Source of the DNA: Anaerolineae bacterium
GTDB lineage: Bacteria > Chloroflexota > Anaerolineae > Aggregatilineales > J027
Direction of reading: 5' to 3'
Assembly (NCBI GenBank): GCA_021463865.1
Contig: JAJTXY010000040.1
Coordinates: 1 to 35,023 of the forward strand
Length of the DNA stretch: 35,023 nt
Part shown: piece after piece, positions 29,871 through 35,023 of the stretch
How positions within the stretch are numbered: position 1 is the first letter of the stretch
How the letters are laid out: every line of letters begins with the position of its first letter
The notes under the pieces: generated by a model
Told to the model about the DNA's origin: nothing
The model's input: the letters and a program-made list of their open reading frames with translations, nothing else
The model's database searches: none
Program-made: the position numbers and the translations under genes

Positions 29871-32600
29871 ATGCCCGATGTGATGATTTCATATGCCCGC
29901 GCGGATGCCTATCATTTTGCCGCCCGCCTTGCCGATGGCCTGCGCCAACATCAAATTGAGACTTGGCTAGACACTGCCGAGATTGAAGGTGGGGCGGATT
30001 GGAAACGGCGGATTGAGGAAGCTATACGTGATTGTAAGGTGTTCCTTGCCATCCGCAGCCCCGAAGGTCGAAATTCGGATTGGGTCTGCAACGAACGCCT
30101 GTTGGCCCTCAAATTACGCAAGCCGATTGTGCCGCTGCTTGCCAAAGATTGCCTTGATGATTTGGAATTTATGCGCTTCCAGCCGATTGATTTTCGGCAC
30201 GATTTTGAGGCGGCCCTCAACAAATTGGTGACACAGGTGCGGCACAATCTAGCCCACCCCGTCCAAGCTAATACCCCGCCCGCTGACCCGCGCATCCTAG
30301 AACTCGAATATCTGGGGACGGTATTGTTGCAGCATACCATCTGGCAGCGGCTGTATACCCCGATGGCGGGGGTTGCCACGCTGCGCCGACCCTCGGCCCG
30401 ACCCGTGATTGAACGGACGGCGGCTCAGATTTCACCACTTTATAGCCCTTTAAGCAAATTTCGAGAAAGCATCCGCGAAGATTTTGCCGAACGGGTGGAA
30501 ATGCTGCGCGAAGATTTTGAGGATGTGATTGATGCGGTGCAAAAAGTTCGGCGCTTGGTGGTGTTGGGAGAACCGGGGGCAGGCAAAACGACGACGCTTT
30601 GGAAATTAGCCGCCGACATGATTGAGGCCGCCCGACATGATATTGAAACCGCACCGCTGCCAATTTTGCTGCGTTTGGGGGCGCTTGACCCGGCGGTGAG
30701 TGTGCGTGAACAATTGCAAGCCCAACTCGGTGATTTGTCGCTGGATGAATTGGTAGAGCAAAAACGACTGGCCTTTTTAATTGATGCCCTGAACGAACTG
30801 CCCGCCGAAAATCGAGCCGAAAAAGTCCGCGAAGTTAAGGAATGGGTCAAACACGCCCAAGCACATGACCTCATCGCGGTGGTGACGTGCCGCGAATTGG
30901 ATTATCGGGATGAATTGGATTTGAGCATCCCCGAACAGGTGCGGATTGCGCCGTTAGACCCCGTCCGTATCCACCAATTTTGCCTGAATTATCTACCGAA
31001 CGATGGCGAAAGGCTGTTTTGGGAATTGGCGGGTGGTGCGGCGGTACAAGCCGTGTGGGAAAAATGGCAAGGGGCCGGGGCCAGCCTCGAATTGTTTTGG
31101 ACGGCGGAGGATGTGCCGCGTGAAAACCCCAACGTGTATCACAGCACTTCTAGGGCGGATAATGAGGCTTGGAAGATGGCCCGGCGTAATGAACGCAGTA
31201 TGATGGTGCTGGCCCGTAACCCGTTTATGTTGGCGATGATGACGGAGATTTACGAGGGCAGTCTGCCCCAAAATCGCGGCAAATTATTTGAGCGATTTGT
31301 GAAGTTTTTGCTGGAGAAACGCGAGGAACTGGCCGCCACCGAAGCCGAGCATCTGATTGAACGATTGGCAAAATTGGCCTATATGATGCAAGCGGAGCAG
31401 ACTGGTACTACCGTGCCGCGCCATGTGGCCCACCGCTTTCTGAGCGAAGATGACCTTTACCGCGCTGCGAGTGCGAATTTGCTGGATGGGCGAGATGAGG
31501 TGCGTTTTACCCACCAACTGCTGCAAGAATACTGTGCGGCTCGTCATCTAAATACGCTGATGTCTGCGACCCCTGCCACAAAGTTTTGGCCTGCCAAAAA
31601 CTGGTGGGAAACACAGGGGTGGGAAGAAACGGCGATTTTGTTGGCGGGGCTGTACAGCGATGATTGCACGCCGGTTTTGCGCTGGCTGCAAGATGCTAAC
31701 CCCGAAGCGGCGGCGCGGTGTGTGGTGGAAAGTGGTGCGTATACGCCACCGGAAACCCTTGAAAGTTTGCGCCCGCGTTGGCTGCCACGCCTGACCGATT
31801 TGCGGAGGGACCCGGCTCCCAAAGCAAGGGCCGCAGTAGGGCGTGCTGTTGGTGCCTTACGTTTGGATAATCGGCATGGGGTAGGCTTGCGCCCCGACGG
31901 ATTGCCGGATATCGAGTGGGTGGAGATTCCAGCAGGTCAGTTTACCTATCAGGATAATGAACGACTGCATTTGGAGACGTTCTACATGGCCCGCTACCCG
32001 GTGACTTATGCCCAGTTTGAGGCGTTTGTACAGGGCGACGGCTATAGCACTGACGCCTATTGGACGGAGGCGGGTTTACAATGGCGTGGGGCGAATCGGC
32101 AACCAACAGCCTTTTGGAATGACCCGCAGTGGCATCTCAGCAACCATCCAGTGGTCGGGGTGACGTGGTATGAAGCCTATGCGTTTAGCCAATGGTTAAG
32201 GGCCAAACTGGGTCTTGAAATTCACCTGCCAACTGAGCAAGAATGGGAAAAAGCAGCACGGGGTAGCGATGCCCGGATTTATCCATACAAAGGTGATTTT
32301 GACCCCACTAAGGCGAATGTTTATGACACGGGCATTGGACGGACGAGTGCGGTGGGAATTTTCCCCAATGGTGCTTCACCCTATGGTTTATTGGATATGA
32401 GCGGCAACGTCTGGGAATGGTGTATCACCGATTACGAGACAGGTCGTAGTGATAGTATTAGTGGTAATAGTTCGCGTGTGCTGCGGGGTGGCTCGTGGAT
32501 CTTCGTCGGCGCCAGCTACTCCCGCGCTGTGGTCCGTTACGGGAGCCTTCCACGCCTCAGGGGCTACGATGTGGGTTTTCGTGTGGCCCGCTCTTTTTAA
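29871..32600 (+). CDS. TIR-NACHT-FGE/C-type-lectin sensor, DGR target
   Basis: This 909-residue protein joins three modules. Residues 1-125 form a TIR domain (MISYARADAYHFAARLADGL; conserved SDWVCNE with the probable catalytic Glu75), a fold that in bacteria often cleaves NAD. Residues about 195-480 form a NACHT STAND ATPase: Walker A GEPGAGKTT at 233-241, Walker B AFLIDALNEL with Asp305, and sensor VVTCRELDY. A helical region (480-660, FTHQLLQEYCAARHL) follows, as in STAND proteins. Residues about 680-909 are an FGE-sulfatase/C-type-lectin-fold domain (WVEIPAGQF, HPVVGVTWYEAYAFSQWL, LPTEQEWEKAARG, DMSGNVWEW). Residues 867-907 are the variable repeat of a diversity-generating retroelement. 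The likely job is ligand recognition by the variable tail, oligomerisation by NACHT and a TIR effector response, as in innate-immunity-like conflict proteins. The ligand is unknown. Confidence 0.9.
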   Translation: MPDVMISYARADAYHFAARLADGLRQHQIETWLDTAEIEGGADWKRRIEEAIRDCKVFLAIRSPEGRNSDWVCNERLLALKLRKPIVPLLAKDCLDDLEFMRFQPIDFRHDFEAALNKLVTQVRHNLAHPVQANTPPADPRILELEYLGTVLLQHTIWQRLYTPMAGVATLRRPSARPVIERTAAQISPLYSPLSKFRESIREDFAERVEMLREDFEDVIDAVQKVRRLVVLGEPGAGKTTTLWKLAADMIEAARHDIETAPLPILLRLGALDPAVSVREQLQAQLGDLSLDELVEQKRLAFLIDALNELPAENRAEKVREVKEWVKHAQAHDLIAVVTCRELDYRDELDLSIPEQVRIAPLDPVRIHQFCLNYLPNDGERLFWELAGGAAVQAVWEKWQGAGASLELFWTAEDVPRENPNVYHSTSRADNEAWKMARRNERSMMVLARNPFMLAMMTEIYEGSLPQNRGKLFERFVKFLLEKREELAATEAEHLIERLAKLAYMMQAEQTGTTVPRHVAHRFLSEDDLYRAASANLLDGRDEVRFTHQLLQEYCAARHLNTLMSATPATKFWPAKNWWETQGWEETAILLAGLYSDDCTPVLRWLQDANPEAAARCVVESGAYTPPETLESLRPRWLPRLTDLRRDPAPKARAAVGRAVGALRLDNRHGVGLRPDGLPDIEWVEIPAGQFTYQDNERLHLETFYMARYPVTYAQFEAFVQGDGYSTDAYWTEAGLQWRGANRQPTAFWNDPQWHLSNHPVVGVTWYEAYAFSQWLRAKLGLEIHLPTEQEWEKAARGSDARIYPYKGDFDPTKANVYDTGIGRTSAVGIFPNGASPYGLLDMSGNVWEWCITDYETGRSDSISGNSSRVLRGGSWIFVGASYSRAVVRYGSLPRLRGYDVGFRVARSF
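32471..32590 (+). repeat. DGR variable repeat (VR)
   Basis: These 120 bases at the 3' end of the TIR-NACHT gene align with the 117-base template repeat at 33086-33202. All 25 substitutions fall on template adenines, and one extra codon is present around TAC (32517-32519; its exact placement is ambiguous). The first 25 bases and the final 21 bases (TGTGGGTTTTCGTGTGGCCC plus G) are identical, the latter being the likely initiation-of-mutagenic-homology segment. Changed residues are 876-882, 884, 888, 890-893, 895, 896 and 898-900, typical of ligand-facing loops in the lectin fold. Confidence 0.96.
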
Positions 32601-32706
32601 TCCTGATTTTCTGATTTCTGAACTGCTGGTTTCTGATTTGGAAAAGCCGCGCAGCGTCGGAAATTTTTGAAAATGCAGTATTTCGTATAGTTTGGATTGA
32701 GTGAAT

Positions 32707-33045
32707 ATGGCAGACCAATCGCCTATTTTTGTTAAGACCGAGGTATTTATCGTGTGGGTGTTGGAACACACCCAAAAATTTCCTAAGCATGAGCGATTTC
32801 GGCTGGCAAAACGGATTGAAGATCAGCTATTTGCCTTTCATGCTGCGCTGACGGCGGCGGCACTAGGGCGAAATACCCACCAACATTTGATGCAGGCGGA
32901 TATCGAATTGGCAAAATTTCGAGCGTATTTTCGACTTTCGCTAGAAATGAAATATACTAGTGCGGGTCAGTTTGGCTACGCGGCTCAACAAGTCACCGAG
33001 ATTGGTAAATTGTTGGGCGGGTGGCTTAAAACAGTTGTGGCATAA
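32707..33045 (+). CDS. avd: DGR accessory variability determinant (Avd-like four-helix bundle)
   Basis: The 112-residue protein begins MADQSPIFVKTEVFIVWVLE and continues HTQKFPKHERFRLAKRIEDQ, then LMQADIELAKFRAYFRLSLEMKYTSAGQF and GKLLGGWLKTV. This is the pattern of Avd and related four-helix-bundle proteins, which bind the DGR reverse transcriptase and template RNA and are needed for mutagenic retrohoming. The high Lys/Arg/His content fits nucleic acid contact. The ATG at 32707 is used; a GTG two codons earlier is also in frame. It sits between the variable-repeat gene and the template repeat, the usual order in the Bordetella phage DGR. The partner reverse transcriptase is absent from the window. 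Confidence 0.88.
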   Translation: MADQSPIFVKTEVFIVWVLEHTQKFPKHERFRLAKRIEDQLFAFHAALTAAALGRNTHQHLMQADIELAKFRAYFRLSLEMKYTSAGQFGYAAQQVTEIGKLLGGWLKTVVA

Positions 33046-33085
33046 CCGGGCCAATGCCCCGTTTATGTGGGGACTCTGGGGAGCG

Positions 33086-33202
33086 TTCGCGTGTGCTGCG
33101 GGGTGGCTCGTAGAACAACAACGACAACAACACCCGCGCTGTGAACCGTAACAGGAACAATCCACACAACAGGAACAACAATGTGGGTTTTCGTGTGGCC
33201 CG
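33086..33202 (+). repeat. DGR template repeat (TR)
   Basis: The TR starts 40 bases after the avd stop. Read in the target frame it is dominated by AAC codons (AACAACAACGACAACAAC, then AACCGTAACAGGAACAAT), the signature of adenine-mutagenised templates. It contains 33 adenines, of which 25 differ in the VR; no non-adenine base differs. At the position of target Trp876 the template reads TAG (33111-33113), and the template is one codon shorter than the VR. It is non-coding in its own right; antisense frames over it look accidental. Confidence 0.96.
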
Positions 33203-33317
33203 ACCTTACTTCGCCCGCCTTTCACCGAAGATGCCCTTTATTTACGGATAATGGGAACCGGTTGGAAGTAAGAGTGCCAGAAGTTCCCGTCTGGGATAAC
33301 CAGACAAATATAAAATA

Positions 33318-33359
33318 GCGCCCCCTGTTCTGGTAGCTTGTCGAACGTCCGGGGGGCGC
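33318..33359. terminator. GC-rich stem-loop
   Basis: GCGCCCCC at 33318-33325 pairs with GGGGGCGC within 33352-33359 over a loop of about 26 bases. It may end the TR transcript or protect the convergent proS end. No T-run follows. Confidence 0.4.
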
Positions 33360-33373
33360 ACCCCCTCAATCAA

Positions 33374-33411
33374 CCCCACCCCAACCCCTCCCCAAACATA
33401 GGGAGGGGCTT
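33374..33411. repeat. C-rich interspersed palindromic repeat, copy C
   Basis: CCCCACCCCAACCCCTCCCC, then AAACATA, then GGGAGGGGCTT. It lies between the DGR region and proS and pairs with copy B at 29501-29537; together they bracket the TIR-NACHT/Avd/TR segment. Confidence 0.65.
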
Positions 33412-33428
33412 AAAGAAGGGGTTTTTGT

Positions 33429-34889
33429 TTAATACGCCTTTGCAAAATAGGCCATACGTTGGGCGGGCTGACCTGTCACAATATCTGGCCCGGTCTGACT
33501 AGGGTAGGGTTGGTCAAGCGGGAAACAGCGGCTGACAGCCTGATTGTCGGCTTTGATTTTTTCTTCCGTCTCCTTATCCCCTCCGAACCATGTTAAGGCC
33601 CAGCGGCCCGATGCAATCACCTCACGGAATTGGTCATAATCGCTGACGACCTCAACCAGATTGCCGTCGCGGAATTCGGTAGCCTGTCGCAGCATGTTGT
33701 GATGAATTTCGGTCAATAGGTCGCTGACACGGGCGGCGAGTCCCTCTTGGCTGACAAATTGTTTGCCCTCTTTGCCGGGGACATCGCGTCGTGCTAATGC
33801 CACTGATCCTTTTTCGACATCTTTCGGCCCGATTTCGATTCGCACCGGGACACCGCGCATTTCCCAATCGTTATATTTGAAGCCGGGGGAAAGATTTTCG
33901 CGGCGGTCAACGGTGACGCGGATTCCTGCGGCGGTTAGGGATTGTTGGACGCGATCTACCACAGGGGAGACCAACGCTTTTTCGTCGTCATTCTTAAATA
34001 TCGGCACAATGACCACCTGAATCGGGGCGAGGCGAGGTGGCATCCGCAGGCCCTTGTCGTCGCCGTGTGTCATGATAATCGCGCCGATCATGCGGGTACT
34101 CATGCCCCATGAGGTCGTCCAGCAATGCTGCCATTCGTTGTTGATGTCGGTGTATTGGATGTTGAAGGCTTTGGCGAAGTTTTGGCCTAGATTGTGGCTC
34201 GTGCCCGATTGTAGGGCCTTGCCATCGCCCATCATGCCTTCGATGGAATAACTGTGCAGCGCCCCAGCGAATTTCTCTTGATTGGACTTTTGCCCGCGAA
34301 TAACCGGGATGGCGGCTTCATTGACAGCGAAATCGGTGTAGACATCTAACATCTGAATGGTTTCGGCTTCGGCGTCCTCATAGGTGGCGTGGGCGGTGTG
34401 ACCCTCCTGCCACAAAAACTCAGTGGTGCGAAGGAAGGGGCGGGTGCGTTTTTCCCAGCGAACAACATTGGCCCATTGATTCAGCAGCATCGGCAAGTCA
34501 CGATAGGATTGAATCCAGCGCGACATAGCTTCGCCAATAATCGTTTCGCTGGTGGGACGGACAACATAGGGTTCGGCGAGTTGTTCGCCGCCAGCATGTG
34601 TCACGACTGCCAATTCGGGCGAAAATCCTTCGACATGCTCCGCCTCTTTGGTCAAAAAGCTAAGGGGGATAAACAGCGGGAAATATGCATTTTGATGGCC
34701 CGTTGCCTTAAAACGTTTATCAAGGCCAGCACGAATCCCTTCCCACAATTCATACCCATAGGGCTTGATAATCATGCAGCCGCGTACCGGGGTTTTATCC
34801 GGCGCATCCACCAAATCGGCGCGGACTACAATTTCGTTATACCACGCGGAAAAATCTTCGCTGCGTGGCGTGACTGCTAGATTTGCCAA
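33429..34889 (-). CDS. proS: Prolyl-tRNA synthetase, archaeal/eukaryotic-type
   Basis: ProRS charges tRNA-Pro with proline. The 486-residue form without the bacterial editing insertion, ending in YFAKAY, is the archaeal/eukaryotic-type (ProS type 3). Class II motifs appear as VRGCMIIKPYGYELWE (motif 1 region), RPFLRTTEFLWQEGHTAH (motif 2) and GDDKGLRMPPRLAPIQVV (motif 3); the anticodon-binding domain follows. I choose TTG at 34889 because AAGGAG lies eight bases upstream of it; the GTG at 34898 would overlap that signal. The last tyrosine and the preceding C-terminal domain are typical of this subgroup. The gene appears monocistronic. Confidence 0.95.
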   Translation of the reverse strand: MANLAVTPRSEDFSAWYNEIVVRADLVDAPDKTPVRGCMIIKPYGYELWEGIRAGLDKRFKATGHQNAYFPLFIPLSFLTKEAEHVEGFSPELAVVTHAGGEQLAEPYVVRPTSETIIGEAMSRWIQSYRDLPMLLNQWANVVRWEKRTRPFLRTTEFLWQEGHTAHATYEDAEAETIQMLDVYTDFAVNEAAIPVIRGQKSNQEKFAGALHSYSIEGMMGDGKALQSGTSHNLGQNFAKAFNIQYTDINNEWQHCWTTSWGMSTRMIGAIIMTHGDDKGLRMPPRLAPIQVVIVPIFKNDDEKALVSPVVDRVQQSLTAAGIRVTVDRRENLSPGFKYNDWEMRGVPVRIEIGPKDVEKGSVALARRDVPGKEGKQFVSQEGLAARVSDLLTEIHHNMLRQATEFRDGNLVEVVSDYDQFREVIASGRWALTWFGGDKETEEKIKADNQAVSRCFPLDQPYPSQTGPDIVTGQPAQRMAYFAKAY

Positions 34890-34994
34890 TGCAAACACTC
34901 CTTAAAAATCACAACAAAAATAGACATGAGTCATCCCGAATTTTGTTTCGGCCTTTGCTACAGGGCTTATTTCCCTAAGCACGTGTAGATTTAG

Positions 34995-35022
34995 GTACGG
35001 ACGCAACATGTTACGTCCCTAC
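34995..35022. repeat. 28-base imperfect palindrome at the window edge
   Basis: GTACGGACGCAACATGTTAC continuing to GTCCCTAC is self-complementary except for two mismatched pairs. Similar GTAGGGACG...CGTCCCTAC palindromes are scattered in many environmental genomes as short interspersed elements. It may extend past the window. Confidence 0.5.
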
Positions 35023-35023
35023 G

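Larger units (their letters stand above)
33203..33428. other. Region after the TR: hairpins, no reverse transcriptase
   Basis: These 226 bases lead to the convergent proS. They hold the hairpin GTCTGG-GATAA-CCAGAC (33289-33305), a longer stem GCGCCCCC/GGGGGCGC (33318-33359) and the C-rich repeat at 33374-33411. In canonical DGRs the RNA continues through a spacer of about 140 bases after the TR, needed for cDNA priming, before the reverse transcriptase gene. The first part of this stretch could be that spacer. No frame of reverse transcriptase size or motif exists. Confidence 0.55.

Noticed and set aside
30440-30874. 144-codon minus-strand frame inside the NACHT region
   Set aside because: Serine-rich shadow opposite the Walker A region.
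32388-32771. 127-codon minus-strand frame over the VR
   Set aside because: Antisense shadow of the TIR-NACHT 3' end with low-complexity Thr runs.
33111-33180. AAC-rich run as a microsatellite or sequencing artefact
   Set aside because: It aligns codon by codon with the VR, with differences only at adenines, and has conserved flanks on both sides; this is a DGR template, not a simple repeat.
32941-33225. 94-codon minus-strand frame over avd and the TR (Cys-rich)
   Set aside because: Its cysteines come from the antisense of the AAC and GGT-rich template; it has no ribosome binding site and overlaps two better features.
33203-33428. Remnant of a reverse transcriptase gene
   Set aside because: I read all frames and found no fragment of RT motifs; the stretch is hairpins and repeats only.

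Overview
The window looks like a chromosomal segment of a Gram-negative-like environmental bacterium, most plausibly of the Chloroflexota (Anaerolineae-type). This is inferred from gene content: large multi-GAF histidine kinases, a FabL-type enoyl reductase, an archaeal/eukaryotic-type ProRS, tandem-NYN and TIR-NACHT proteins, and C-rich palindromic interspersed repeats. No rRNA or tRNA gene is visible, so the taxonomic placement is tentative.

Region 1 (1-7712, all minus strand) is a plasmid/integrative-element module read right to left: a VirD4/TraG-like ATPase, a small membrane protein, a replication-relaxation family protein, a sigma-like/HTH protein, a second VirD4-like ATPase, a tiny ribbon-helix-helix (RHH) protein, ParA, and an RHH-type partner followed by reiterated CTTGC-type repeats that look like a partition site. 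The module abuts a class V aminotransferase (cysteine-desulfurase-like) gene that is cut off at its conserved H-A-S-N-A motif, so the right boundary of the element is probably visible at about 7712.

Region 2 (7713-29194) is ordinary chromosomal content: a lipoprotein, a RidA-like protein with a DUF711 protein, a membrane-anchored TPR protein, a secreted protein, a thiosulfate sulfurtransferase, a very large GAF/PAS histidine kinase, a three-gene set ending in a FabL-like enoyl-ACP reductase, a REC-histidine kinase, a TIM-barrel isomerase-like protein convergent with a GT4 glycosyltransferase, RsgA, an unrecognised small protein, and a 700-residue protein with two NYN nuclease-like domains.

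Region 3 (29195-33428) holds the most interesting system. A 909-residue TIR-NACHT protein ends in a formylglycine-generating-enzyme/C-type-lectin-fold domain whose last 40 codons are a DGR variable repeat (VR, 32471-32590). It is followed by an Avd-like accessory gene (32707-33045) and a template repeat (TR, 33086-33202). VR and TR differ at 25 positions, all of them adenines in the TR, plus one in-frame codon. No reverse transcriptase lies beside the cassette. The cassette is therefore either driven in trans or orphaned. The TR also carries a TAG codon where the target has Trp. The inferred job is a diversifiable immune-type or conflict-type sensor: the lectin-fold tail binds a ligand, NACHT oligomerises, and TIR acts as effector.

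Region 4 (33429-35023) is proS on the minus strand, then an upstream region ending in a palindromic repeat.
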